From Aeromicrobium phragmitis (lineage in GTDB: Bacteria; Actinomycetota; Actinomycetes; Propionibacteriales; Nocardioidaceae): 64,000 nt of DNA. Shown piece after piece: positions 7,751 through 15,084 of this stretch (its first letter is position 1; each line of letters begins with the position of its first letter). The position numbers and the translations under genes are program-made. The stretch covers positions 62,001-126,000 of the forward strand of contig NZ_RDBF01000007.1 of assembly GCF_003674095.1 (NCBI RefSeq), in the 5' to 3' direction. The notes beneath the pieces are model-generated. The model had not been told where the DNA came from, made no database searches, and worked only from the letters and a program-made list of their open reading frames with translations.

Positions 7751-8863
7751 GTGAAAACCGATGGACTAGCGCCACTGTTCGACGATCCGGGTCCGTTCGC
7801 CACGGCCTATGTCGACGTCAGCCGTGACGTGGAGAACCCCAGCAGTGCGGCGGACCAGATCGCTCGCGCGGCGACCGACCGGCTGAGCGACGAGGGAGCC
7901 CCCGATGCGTTGCAGCAGTCGATCGCGGACCGGCTGACTCAGCAGACGGGGCTTCCCGCGCCGACCAGTCGCTGCGTGGTGGCCACCGAGAACGGGGGTA
8001 TTCTGCTCGACGAGGTGACACGCACCGAGCGGACGTCCCCGCACGGGTCCTGGGGCCCGCTGCCCGATCTCCTGCCCTGGATCGCCGACGCCGACGCCAC
8101 CGTGCCCTTCGTGCTCGCCCTGATCGATCACGAAGGCGGCGACGTGGCGGTGCACCGGTCCGGCGTTCATCGTGCCTCGACGACCACCGAGGCCGGTGGC
8201 GAGACGATGTACGAGAACAAGGTGTCCGGTGGCGGCTGGGCCCACCTGAAATGGCAGCACTCGACCGAGAATGTCTGGGAGCGCAACGCGCAGGAGGTGG
8301 CCAAGGAGATCCGTCACCACGTGACGCAGGAGGGCATCGATCTGGTGCTGATCGCCGGAGAAGCCGACAGCCGCTCCCAGGTGCGCGAGGCCCTGAGCGA
8401 CATGCTCGACGTGACGATCATCGACCTCGAGGCCGGCGCTCGTAACGCCGACGGCGGGGACGCCGCGCTCGCCGAAGCGGTCGAGCGGACGTTGGACGAG
8501 GTGCTCGGGACTCGTGCGGTCGAGCGGAATGAGGAGCTCGCCGAGCGGTTGGGTCGCGACGACGCCGTCGCGACCGGGTTGAACGACGTCCTCAACGCCT
8601 TCGTGTCCGGTCAGGTCGAGCGGCTGCTCGTCGACCCGGACGCGCTGGCCGATGTCGAGGTCGAGCCCCGTCACTATCCGGGGCTCGCGTTCGGCTCGAT
8701 CACCGACGTCCCCGAGCGGCTGCCGGCCGGACCGGTTCTCGTCGCGGCCGCCACGCTCACGGGCGCCGCAATCGAGGTCGTGCCGCGAACGATGCAGTTC
8801 GATGCGCCCGTCAGCGCCTTGCTGCGCTGGAACGCCCCGCCAGCCGAAGGAGTCAACCCGTGA
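7751..8863 (+). CDS. Balon/Rv2629-type ribosome hibernation factor (baeRF family)
   Basis: A 370-aa protein of the bacterial aeRF1-like group that includes mycobacterial Rv2629 and Balon, which enters the ribosomal A site during dormancy or stress. Visible hallmarks are the N-terminus PFATAYVDVSRDVENP, a central GGETMYENKVSGGGWAHLKW followed by ENVWERNAQEVAKEI, and LVLIAGEADSRSQVREALSD. There is no GGQ peptide-release motif, consistent with a non-hydrolytic factor. The GTG start at 7751 has an AGGAGG about 10 nt upstream. The stop overlaps the next gene. The family assignment is strong; the hibernation role is taken from characterised homologues. Confidence 0.85.
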   Translation: MKTDGLAPLFDDPGPFATAYVDVSRDVENPSSAADQIARAATDRLSDEGAPDALQQSIADRLTQQTGLPAPTSRCVVATENGGILLDEVTRTERTSPHGSWGPLPDLLPWIADADATVPFVLALIDHEGGDVAVHRSGVHRASTTTEAGGETMYENKVSGGGWAHLKWQHSTENVWERNAQEVAKEIRHHVTQEGIDLVLIAGEADSRSQVREALSDMLDVTIIDLEAGARNADGGDAALAEAVERTLDEVLGTRAVERNEELAERLGRDDAVATGLNDVLNAFVSGQVERLLVDPDALADVEVEPRHYPGLAFGSITDVPERLPAGPVLVAAATLTGAAIEVVPRTMQFDAPVSALLRWNAPPAEGVNP

Positions 8864-9192
8864 CCCACGAAGCACCCCTGCCGGACTACGACGAATTGAC
8901 GACGTCCGCGATCCAGTCGCAGATCCGTACGCTCGACGCCGAAGCGCTCGACCAGCTGTTGGCGTACGAGCGCGCGCACGCCGACCGCCCGCTCGTCGTG
9001 CAGACGATCGAGCACCGTCTCGATGCGCTCCATTCGGGGGAGTCGCCGAGCGGCGGTGATCCCACGGGAGCGGCACCGGGCGCCGGGGAGAGCGTGGATG
9101 TGCCGCGGCAGACCGACGGTCATACGGATGCGCCGCCGGTGAATCCGCCGTCGCACGGCGACCCGACGAACCCGGCGCAGCCGCGGGACTAG
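8860..9192 (+). CDS. Conserved hypothetical, DUF8129-like
   Basis: A 110-aa protein. The first half is a conserved helical motif (PLPDYDELTTSAIQSQIRTL, then LDQLLAYERAHADRPLVVQT and IEHRLDAL) seen in actinobacterial DUF8129-type proteins. The second half is a low-complexity Gly/Pro/Asp tail, probably disordered. GTG at 8860 overlaps the Balon-type stop by 4 nt, so the two are coupled, and a role with the hibernation factor is possible but unproven. No enzymatic residues are evident. Confidence 0.75.
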   Translation: MTHEAPLPDYDELTTSAIQSQIRTLDAEALDQLLAYERAHADRPLVVQTIEHRLDALHSGESPSGGDPTGAAPGAGESVDVPRQTDGHTDAPPVNPPSHGDPTNPAQPRD

Positions 9193-9389
9193 TCGGTTCC
9201 CCAGCCAGTGAGGACGGTCGTGGCGAGCTGGCCCGAGCTGGCGTCCACTCGGGTCAGTTGACGCGAAGGGTCTCGCCGCGCTCTGGCTGTGCGCACGAGT
9301 CCGGCGACCTCGGCGGTGGTGCGGTGTTCGCGGTGGTGGCGACGCGAGAAGCGCATGCTTCCCGACCAGTTCGTCATCGTTCGGCTCAT
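9189..9389 (-). CDS. Small basic hypothetical protein
   Basis: A 66-aa Arg/His-rich reading frame (MSRTMTNWSGSMRFSRRHHR, then TTAEVAGLVRTARARRD) that fills the gap between two plus-strand genes. Its codons end mostly in G or C as in real genes here. A TAGGGT lies on the minus strand at 9403-9398, 8 nt before the ATG, like the spacing at cysH and deoC. No family recognised. It could still be a chance frame. Confidence 0.45.
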   Translation of the reverse strand: MSRTMTNWSGSMRFSRRHHREHRTTAEVAGLVRTARARRDPSRQLTRVDASSGQLATTVLTGWGTD

Positions 9390-9443
9390 CCCCGGCCACC
9401 CTAGGGCCGACTCGTGGTCGCCGCAGCGTGATGAGATGGAGGC

Positions 9444-9755
9444 ATGATCGCCGCCTTCAGCATCTCGCCCTTGACCCCCGACGACTCCGGCAGCGTCTCC
9501 TCCGCCGTGGCCGAGGCGGTGCGGATCGTCCGCGACTCGGGGCTGCCGTATGAGACGAACGCGATGTTCACGAACCTCGAGGGGGAGTGGGACGAGGTCA
9601 TGGCCGTGGTCACGCGCTGCGTGGACGCTCTCACGGCGTCCTACCCGCGCGTGAGTCTGGTGCTGAAGGCCGACATCCGACCCGGCTACACCGGGCAGCT
9701 GAGCGCGAAGGTCGACCGGGTCAACCGCCTCGTGGCGGGGGAGGGCGACGCGTGA
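9444..9755 (+). CDS. MTH1187-family thiamine-binding protein (DUF77)
   Basis: A 103-aa protein with the compact ferredoxin-like fold sequence of the MTH1187/YkoF-like family: MIAAFSISPLTPDDSGSVS, a central GLPYETNAMFTNLEGEWDEV and the end YPRVSLVLKADIRPGYTG. Family members bind thiamine or related pyrimidines in the cytoplasm. ATG at 9444 follows a TGGAGG. The stop overlaps the GTG of the inositol-phosphatase-like gene, indicating an operon. Confidence 0.85.
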   Translation: MIAAFSISPLTPDDSGSVSSAVAEAVRIVRDSGLPYETNAMFTNLEGEWDEVMAVVTRCVDALTASYPRVSLVLKADIRPGYTGQLSAKVDRVNRLVAGEGDA

Positions 9756-10522
9756 ACCACGACGACGTCGACCTCGCCGCGCGCCTCGTGCGCGAAGCGG
9801 CCGAGCTCGCCGCGCGGATGCGCGCCGACACTCAGCTGACGATCGCGCAGAAGACGTCGATCTCGGACATCGTGACCTCCGCGGACACGGCCGCGGAACG
9901 CCACATCGTCGAGACCTTGGCCGCTGAGCGCCCCGACGACGGCATTCTCGGCGAAGAAGGAGCCCGGCATGAGGGAACCAGCGGTCGCCGGTGGATCGTC
10001 GATCCGGTCGACGGCACCTACAACTTCGCCTCGGGCTCCGACTACTGGTGCTCTGCTCTCGCCCTCGTCGACGGCCTCGAACTCGTCCTCGGCGCCGTCG
10101 CCCACGCGAGGACGGGCGATGTGTTCGTCGGCGGTCCGCGCCATCCGTCCACCTGCAACGGCGCCCCGCTCGGGCCGATCCCGGATCTTCCGCTCGCCGG
10201 GATCAGCGCCGCCACCTACCTGCACCCGCCGCGCATGCGGGAGTCCGTCGTCGCCGAACCCTTCCGTCGCGCGGCACAGCTTCCCGCGACCATCCGGATG
10301 CTCGGCTCGGGGTCGATGGATCTCGTCGGCGTGGCGACCGGTCTGCTCGGCTGCTGGTTCCAGCACACCGTCGCCGATTGGGACTGGCTGCCGGGCGCCG
10401 CGATCGTCGCCGGAGTCGGTGGTGCCACCCGCCAGCTCGACGTCGGCGGGGTGACCTGGTCCGTCGCGGGACCGCCCACCGCCGTCGAGGAGCTGGCGTC
10501 CGCACTGATGGCAGAGGGCTGA
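9752..10522 (+). CDS. Inositol monophosphatase family phosphatase
   Basis: A 256-aa Mg2+-dependent phosphatase. Metal-binding motifs are in order: DIVTSADTAAERHI, LGEEGARHE (metal-binding Glu), WIVDPVDGTYNFASGSDYWC (DPxDGT) and VADWDWLPGAAIV (the WD motif). The substrate could be inositol-1-phosphate, histidinol phosphate or another sugar phosphate; sequence alone does not decide. GTG at 9752 overlaps the thiamine-binding-protein stop by 4 nt. Confidence 0.86.
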   Translation: MNHDDVDLAARLVREAAELAARMRADTQLTIAQKTSISDIVTSADTAAERHIVETLAAERPDDGILGEEGARHEGTSGRRWIVDPVDGTYNFASGSDYWCSALALVDGLELVLGAVAHARTGDVFVGGPRHPSTCNGAPLGPIPDLPLAGISAATYLHPPRMRESVVAEPFRRAAQLPATIRMLGSGSMDLVGVATGLLGCWFQHTVADWDWLPGAAIVAGVGGATRQLDVGGVTWSVAGPPTAVEELASALMAEG

Positions 10523-10653
10523 GTCTCGGGTCACACGGCCCGCCACATCGGGGCCCGAATGGTCAGGTAGTGTGCCCACCAATGGAACGCCGATCACAGT
10601 CCGTACTGGAGGGACTGCGGCGGCGTGTTCGTACGAGAGGACAGAACAGACCG

Positions 10654-12492
10654 ATGGTGGATGTGGACAAGGTCCTGGACGAGGCCGGCCTGACGAACCC
10701 CCACGTGCGCGAGTACGTCAAGGAGTGGGCCGCGATCACGACCCCCGACCGGATCGAGGTCGTCAGCGCGGCTGACGATGCCCGGTTGATTCAGGAGTCG
10801 CTCGACGCGGGCGAGATCGAGCCCGCCGGTGAGGGTCTGTACTACTCGCGCTCCTACTACAAGGACACCGCGCGCTCCGAGGAGCGCACGATCGTGGCGA
10901 CGAACAAGCCCTCCGACAAGGGTGCCTACAACAACTGGCGACCCGCCGACGAGATGAAGCCGCTCATGCTCGAGCGCATGAAGGGCGCATCGGCCGGCAA
11001 GACCATGTACGTGGTGCCCTACCTCATGGCCCCTCCCGGCTCGCCGCTCGAGGCGTACGCGGCCGGTGTCGAGCTGACCGATCACCGCACGGTCGTCCTC
11101 CACATGATCCGCATGGCGCGCGTCGGTGTCGACCTCATCGACAACCTGGCCGACCCCGACAGCTTCGTCCGGGCCGTGCACGTCACCGGTGATCTGCCGA
11201 ACCTGGGTCAGGGCACGCCCGAGGACGAGCGCTACTTCGTGACCGTGGCCGACGAGCGCACCATCTTGCACTACGGCTCCTCGTACGGCGGCAACGCGCT
11301 GCTCGGCAAGATCGCCCACGGTCTGCGCCAGGCCTCGTACGATGGCTGGGCCTCTGGCAAGTTCCTCGCCGAGCAGTTCATGCTCCTGGGCATCACGGAC
11401 AAGCAGACCGGCAAGAAGTACCACATCTGCGGTGGCTTCCCGAGTGCCTCGGGCAAGACCAACCTCGCCATGACGCTCGCCCCCGACGCGCTCGGCGACC
11501 GTTACTACGTCGAGTTCTACGGTGACGACATCGCGTGGCTGTGGGTCGGCGAGGACGGCAAGCTCTACGGCATGAACCCGGAGAACGGCGTCTTCGGCGT
11601 GGCCAAGGACACCAACGAGCTCACCAACCCCACTGCTCTGGACTCCATCCAGCCCGGCACGCAGGCGCTGTTCACCAACGTCGCGTACAACGAGAAGACC
11701 CACGAGGTGTGGTGGGAGGGCAAAACCAAGAACCCGCCCGAGGACCTCGACGGTTGGCGGGACTGGAAGGGCAGCCTCATCGCCGAGCGCACGCCCGAGG
11801 ACCAGAACGAACCGTGGGCCCACCCCAACAGCCGGTTCACGACCGCGCTGTCGAACGTGCCGAACGTCGCCGGCGACTACGACGACCCGAAGGGCGTGCC
11901 GATCGACGGCATCATCTTCGGCGGCCGCACCCGCGACCGTGAACCTCTCATCCGCGCGATCGACGACATCGCCGAGGGCGTCTACGACGGCCTCACCCTG
12001 GGCGCCGAGGCGACCTTCGCCGCCGAGGGTGTCGAGGGCCAGCTGCGCTACGACCCCATGTCGATGCGGCCGTTCATGTCGTACGCGGAGGGTGCGTACG
12101 CCGCGCATTGGCTGAAGATCATCGGTCAGGCGACCGAGAAGCCGGTCTTCGCGCACGTCAACTGGTTCCAGCGCGACGCGGAGGACGGCCACTTCCTGTG
12201 GCCCGGCTACCGGGAGAACCTGCGTCCGCTGCTGTGGCTCATGCAGTACAAGAACGGCGAGGTCACCGGCCGCAGGACCCCGGTCGGCGTGCTGCCCACG
12301 GAGGAGGAGCTCGACCTCAACGGCCTCGACCTCCCGCAGGAGGACCTCGATCGCATCCTGACCATCGACGTCGAGCGTTGGCGTCAGGAGATGGGCTTCC
12401 GCGAGGAGCACCTCCAGCAGTTCGAGGGCTTGCCCGAGGAGATCTGGGAGGCTCACCGCCGCGTCGCCAAGGCGCTCGACGACGAGGCCTGA
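10654..12492 (+). CDS. pckG: Phosphoenolpyruvate carboxykinase (GTP)
   Basis: A 612-aa gluconeogenic enzyme converting oxaloacetate and GTP to phosphoenolpyruvate, GDP and CO2. GTP-class features are seen along the chain: YGGNALLGKI, the P-loop FPSASGKTNLAM, FYGDDIAWLW, MNPENGVFGVAKDTNELTNP, HPNSRFTTA, IDGIIFGGRTRDREPLI, YDPMSMRPFMSY and HVNWFQRD. The P-loop has Ser where GTP-PEPCKs normally carry the hyperreactive Cys (SACGKTN), and the MNPENG segment is also divergent. ATG at 10654 is chosen because the protein then begins like family members; the frame is open upstream. The 131-nt upstream gap carries a possible -10 TAGTGT at 10568-10573. A strong terminator follows. Confidence 0.93.
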   Translation: MVDVDKVLDEAGLTNPHVREYVKEWAAITTPDRIEVVSAADDARLIQESLDAGEIEPAGEGLYYSRSYYKDTARSEERTIVATNKPSDKGAYNNWRPADEMKPLMLERMKGASAGKTMYVVPYLMAPPGSPLEAYAAGVELTDHRTVVLHMIRMARVGVDLIDNLADPDSFVRAVHVTGDLPNLGQGTPEDERYFVTVADERTILHYGSSYGGNALLGKIAHGLRQASYDGWASGKFLAEQFMLLGITDKQTGKKYHICGGFPSASGKTNLAMTLAPDALGDRYYVEFYGDDIAWLWVGEDGKLYGMNPENGVFGVAKDTNELTNPTALDSIQPGTQALFTNVAYNEKTHEVWWEGKTKNPPEDLDGWRDWKGSLIAERTPEDQNEPWAHPNSRFTTALSNVPNVAGDYDDPKGVPIDGIIFGGRTRDREPLIRAIDDIAEGVYDGLTLGAEATFAAEGVEGQLRYDPMSMRPFMSYAEGAYAAHWLKIIGQATEKPVFAHVNWFQRDAEDGHFLWPGYRENLRPLLWLMQYKNGEVTGRRTPVGVLPTEEELDLNGLDLPQEDLDRILTIDVERWRQEMGFREEHLQQFEGLPEEIWEAHRRVAKALDDEA

Positions 12493-12507
12493 TCCGCCGG
12501 TCTTGAA

Positions 12508-12539
12508 GGGGCGGTTCCTGCGATGGCAGGAGCCGCCCC
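12508..12539 (+). terminator. Intrinsic terminator after pckG
   Basis: A 14-bp stem (GGGGCGGTTCCTGC pairing with GCAGGAGCCGCCCC, one G-U pair) with a GATG loop, followed by CTCGTCGTTCT. It lies 15 nt after the pckG stop. Confidence 0.8.
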
Positions 12540-12549
12540 CTCGTCGTTC

Positions 12550-12555
12550 TAGGAT
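12550..12555 (+). promoter_or_regulatory. -10 element for leaderless Nudix gene
   Basis: TAGGAT ends 6 nt before the GTG at 12562. No Shine-Dalgarno sequence is present between. Confidence 0.5.
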
Positions 12556-12561
12556 GGGCCG

Positions 12562-12990
12562 GTGAGTTCTTCGCCGGTCGTCCACGTCGCCGCCGCGATC
12601 ATTCTCGATGCTGAGGGCCGTGCCCTTATGGTGCGCAAGCACGGGACCGGCACCTTCATGCAGCCGGGTGGCAAGCCCGAGCCGGGGGAGCGGCCCGTCG
12701 ACACGATCCGGCGCGAACTCGCCGAAGAACTCGAACTCGACCTGTCCGAGGACGACGTGGAGTACCTCGGCGCCTTCGAGTCCGCCGCCGCCAACGAGCC
12801 CGGACACCGCGTCCGCGCCGACGCGTTCCGGGTCCGCCCGGTGGCCCCCGCGGTGGAATGTGCCGCCGAGATCGCCGAGCTGCGCTGGATCGGCCCCGCC
12901 GACCTCGACATCGTGCCGATCGCTCCCCTCAGCACAGAGTTCCTCCTCCCGCTCGCCTGGGCCCCCGGATCACCGCACGCGGCCGAGTAG
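12562..12990 (+). CDS. Nudix hydrolase
   Basis: A 142-aa Nudix pyrophosphohydrolase. The Nudix box runs from about residue 36 (GGKPEPGERPVDTIRREL followed by AEELELDL) and fits GX5EX7REUXEEXGU except that the final Gly-U part is EL. It is preceded by HVAAAIILDAEGRALMVRKH and followed by an antiparallel sheet region. Substrate (nucleotide, NDP-sugar or similar) unknown. GTG at 12562 is probably the first base of the transcript. The gene converges with rocD across a repeat-bearing spacer. Confidence 0.86.
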   Translation: MSSSPVVHVAAAIILDAEGRALMVRKHGTGTFMQPGGKPEPGERPVDTIRRELAEELELDLSEDDVEYLGAFESAAANEPGHRVRADAFRVRPVAPAVECAAEIAELRWIGPADLDIVPIAPLSTEFLLPLAWAPGSPHAAE

Positions 12991-13006
12991 CGACGGCCCC
13001 CTTGTA

Positions 13007-13108
13007 GGTGGTCGAGTAGCGGCCGAGGAATGAGGGAGCGTATCGAGACCACGTCGCGCAATGTGGTCTCGATACGGCCTCCGCAGAGCTCCGGCCTACT
13101 CGACCAGC
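13007..13108. repeat. REP-like nested palindrome, copy 1
   Basis: An outer arm GGTGGTCGAGTAG at 13007-13019 pairs with CTACTCGACCA at 13096-13106. An inner arm CGTATCGAGACCAC at 13039-13052 pairs with GTGGTCTCGATACG at 13063-13076. The unit lies between the 3' ends of the convergent Nudix and rocD genes and is repeated just downstream, with related half-units at 49116-49199. Confidence 0.8.
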
Positions 13109-13129
13109 TACGTCGCTGGGTGGGGTCTT

Positions 13130-13232
13130 GGTGGTCGAGTAGTGACCGAGGTACGAGGGAGCGTATCGAGACCACGTCGCGTGAATGTGGTCTCGATACG
13201 GCCTCCGCAGAGCTCCGGCCTACTCGGCCACC
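13130..13232. repeat. REP-like nested palindrome, copy 2
   Basis: Nearly the same as copy 1: GGTGGTCGAGTAG at 13130-13142 faces CTACTCGGCCACC at 13220-13232, and CGTATCGAGACCAC at 13162-13175 faces GTGGTCTCGATACG at 13187-13200. The segment CCTCCGCAGAGCTCCGGCC is shared exactly with copy 1. Copies 1 and 2 are in the same orientation, 123 nt apart start to start. Confidence 0.8.
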
Positions 13233-13242
13233 TGGGGGCGGG

Positions 13243-14463
13243 TCAGGCGGTGAGGGCGTCGGCGAGGGCGTCGATGGCGTGGTCGATCTCGTCGCGTTCT
13301 ATGACCAGCGGGGGAGCGATGCGCAACGTGCGCTCGTGGGTCTCCTTGCAGAGCACTCCGCGATCGCGCAGCAGCATCGAGACCTCCCGTCCGGTCTTGG
13401 CGAGCGGATCGATGTCGACACCGGCCCACAAGCCTCGGCCGCGGACCGCCGCCACGCCCTTGCCCTCGAGTTCGGCGAGGCGTCGGTGCAGATGCTCGCC
13501 GAGTTCGGTGGCGCGGCGTTGAAACTCCCCGGTCGCGAGCAGGCCGACGACGGCGCGCCCCACGGCGCAGGCAACCGGGTAGCCACCGAAGGTCGAGCCA
13601 TGCTGTCCCGGCTTGAGTACGCCGAGCACGTCGGCGCGGCCGATGACTGCTGACACCGGGACGATGCCACCGCCGAGGGCCTTGCCGAGGGTGTACAGGT
13701 CGGCGCGCACGCCCTCGTGATCGAGGGCGAACAGCTTTCCCGTCCGCGCGAGACCCGACTGGATCTCGTCGGCGATCATCAGCACGTTGTGCTCGTCGCA
13801 GAGTTCGCGCACCGACGCCCAGAAACCGGACGGGGGCACGATCACGCCGGCCTCGCCCTGGATCGGCTCCATCAACACCGCGGCCGTGTTCGGCCCGATG
13901 GCCGCTTCGACCGCGGCCGCGTCCCCATACGGCACCGTCACGAAGCCGGGCGTGAACGGGCCGTAGTTGTCATGTGCGACCGGGTCGTCGGAGAACGAGA
14001 CGATCGTGGTGGTCCGCCCGTGGAAGTTGTTCGTGGCGACGATGATCTCGGCGGCGTCGGTTTGCACGCCCTTGACCTCGTACGCCCACTTGCGCGCCAC
14101 CTTGATGGCCGACTCGACCGCCTCGGCCCCGGTGTTCATGGTCAGCACCATCTCGGTGCCGGTGAGCTGGGCCAGGTCCTCACAGAACCGTCCGAACTGG
14201 TCGTTGTGAAACGCCCGGGAGGTCAGGGTCAGCCGGTCCAGCTGCTCATGAGCCGCGCGGACGAGCGCCGGATGGCGGTGTCCGAAGTTCAGTGCGGAGT
14301 AGCCCGAGAGGAAGTCCAGATAACGCCGGCCGTCCACGTCGGTCACCCACGCGCCCTCGCCGCGAGCGATGACGACGGGCAACGGATGGTAGTTGTGCGC
14401 CCCCCAGCGCTCGTCGCGGGTGATGTACTCGCCGGTCTCCTGCAACTCTCCCTGCTGATCCAT
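13243..14463 (-). CDS. rocD: Ornithine aminotransferase
   Basis: A 406-aa class-III PLP aminotransferase that converts ornithine and 2-oxoglutarate to glutamate semialdehyde and glutamate in arginine/proline metabolism. The OAT N-terminus GAHNYHPLPVVIARGEGAWV is present, with FLSGYSALNFGHRHP, NTGAEAVESAIKVARKW, VLMEPIQGEAGV, IADEIQSGLARTGKL and the PLP-lysine motif LYTLGKALGGGIVPVSA. ATG at 14463 is preceded on the minus strand by TACCGT exactly 6 nt upstream, suggesting a leaderless mRNA. With PutP in the same window it fits proline/ornithine use, though they are 11 kb apart. Divergent from copC. Confidence 0.92.
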   Translation of the reverse strand: MDQQGELQETGEYITRDERWGAHNYHPLPVVIARGEGAWVTDVDGRRYLDFLSGYSALNFGHRHPALVRAAHEQLDRLTLTSRAFHNDQFGRFCEDLAQLTGTEMVLTMNTGAEAVESAIKVARKWAYEVKGVQTDAAEIIVATNNFHGRTTTIVSFSDDPVAHDNYGPFTPGFVTVPYGDAAAVEAAIGPNTAAVLMEPIQGEAGVIVPPSGFWASVRELCDEHNVLMIADEIQSGLARTGKLFALDHEGVRADLYTLGKALGGGIVPVSAVIGRADVLGVLKPGQHGSTFGGYPVACAVGRAVVGLLATGEFQRRATELGEHLHRRLAELEGKGVAAVRGRGLWAGVDIDPLAKTGREVSMLLRDRGVLCKETHERTLRIAPPLVIERDEIDHAIDALADALTA

Positions 14464-14469
14464 GCGTTC

Positions 14470-14475
14470 ACGGTA
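14470..14475 (-). promoter_or_regulatory. -10 element for leaderless rocD
   Basis: TACCGT on the minus strand ends 6 nt before the rocD ATG at 14463. Confidence 0.45.
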
Positions 14476-14550
14476 AGCAGAGCGGCGGCTGAGGCCAAGG
14501 GCCTCGCGGGTATTCTCGAGACGTCCCCGTCATCGTCCCTGGGAGTCGTC

Positions 14551-15084
14551 ATGTCCGCGGCCTGCCGCCGGTTGTTGTCCGTCCTCGCGATCGCATCGAC
14601 GATGGTGCTCCTGATCGCCCCAGGGGCGAACGCGCATGCCGGGCTGGTCGGCGTCGACCCCGAAGACGGATCGCAGCTCGAGGCGCTCCCTTCGCAGGTG
14701 ACCTTCACGTTCAATGAGGACATGCGCGAGCCGGCGTTCGCGAGCGTCGTGGTCGACGGCCGCCCGGTCTCGCTGCCGGCGGGCGACCCGACGATCGACG
14801 GTGAGAACGTGATCGTCGACCTCGCCGGGGTGACGACCGAGGGACGTGACTGGACGGTGTCCTACCGGGTGGTGTCCGCCGACGGTCATACGGTCGAGGG
14901 CAGCACGAACTTCACGATCCCCTCCGCGGAGGTCAACGACGATCCCATCGCCGCCGACAGCGAGGAGGACGGTGGCGTCTGGTCGTCCCCGTGGCTCTGG
15001 GTCGCCATCGTGCTCGTGCTGGCGGTCGCCGCGATGCTGCTGGTGCGTGGCCGTCGGGCCCCGTCCTCCCGCGACGCAGCATGA
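14551..15084 (+). CDS. copC: Copper-binding protein CopC with membrane anchor
   Basis: A 177-aa exported protein. A signal peptide (residues about 1-28) ends ANA just before HAGLVGVDPEDG, so His would be the mature N-terminus, the copper-brace residue of CopC. The CopC domain continues with PSQVTFTFNEDM and SADGHTVEGSTNF (second copper-ligand His), and a C-terminal helix (WLWVAIVLVLAVAAMLLV) with a basic tail anchors it. ATG at 14551 has GGGAG upstream. The start-region spacer holds TATTCT at 14511-14516 and an inverted repeat GAGGCC-AAG-GGCCTC at 14491-14505. The stop overlaps the copD-ctaG start (ATGA). Confidence 0.9.
   Translation: MSAACRRLLSVLAIASTMVLLIAPGANAHAGLVGVDPEDGSQLEALPSQVTFTFNEDMREPAFASVVVDGRPVSLPAGDPTIDGENVIVDLAGVTTEGRDWTVSYRVVSADGHTVEGSTNFTIPSAEVNDDPIAADSEEDGGVWSSPWLWVAIVLVLAVAAMLLVRGRRAPSSRDAA

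Noticed and set aside
7751..8863. Active peptide chain release factor
   Set aside because: No GGQ motif is present; the sequence fits the Rv2629/Balon branch instead.
10594..12807. 737-codon open frame antisense to pckG
   Set aside because: Same artefact: no recognisable domain, and the opposite strand encodes a complete PEP carboxykinase.
13007..13232. CRISPR-like or transposon-end interpretation of the repeats
   Set aside because: Only two near-identical palindromic units with no regular unique spacers, no cas genes and no transposase; a REP-like element fits better.
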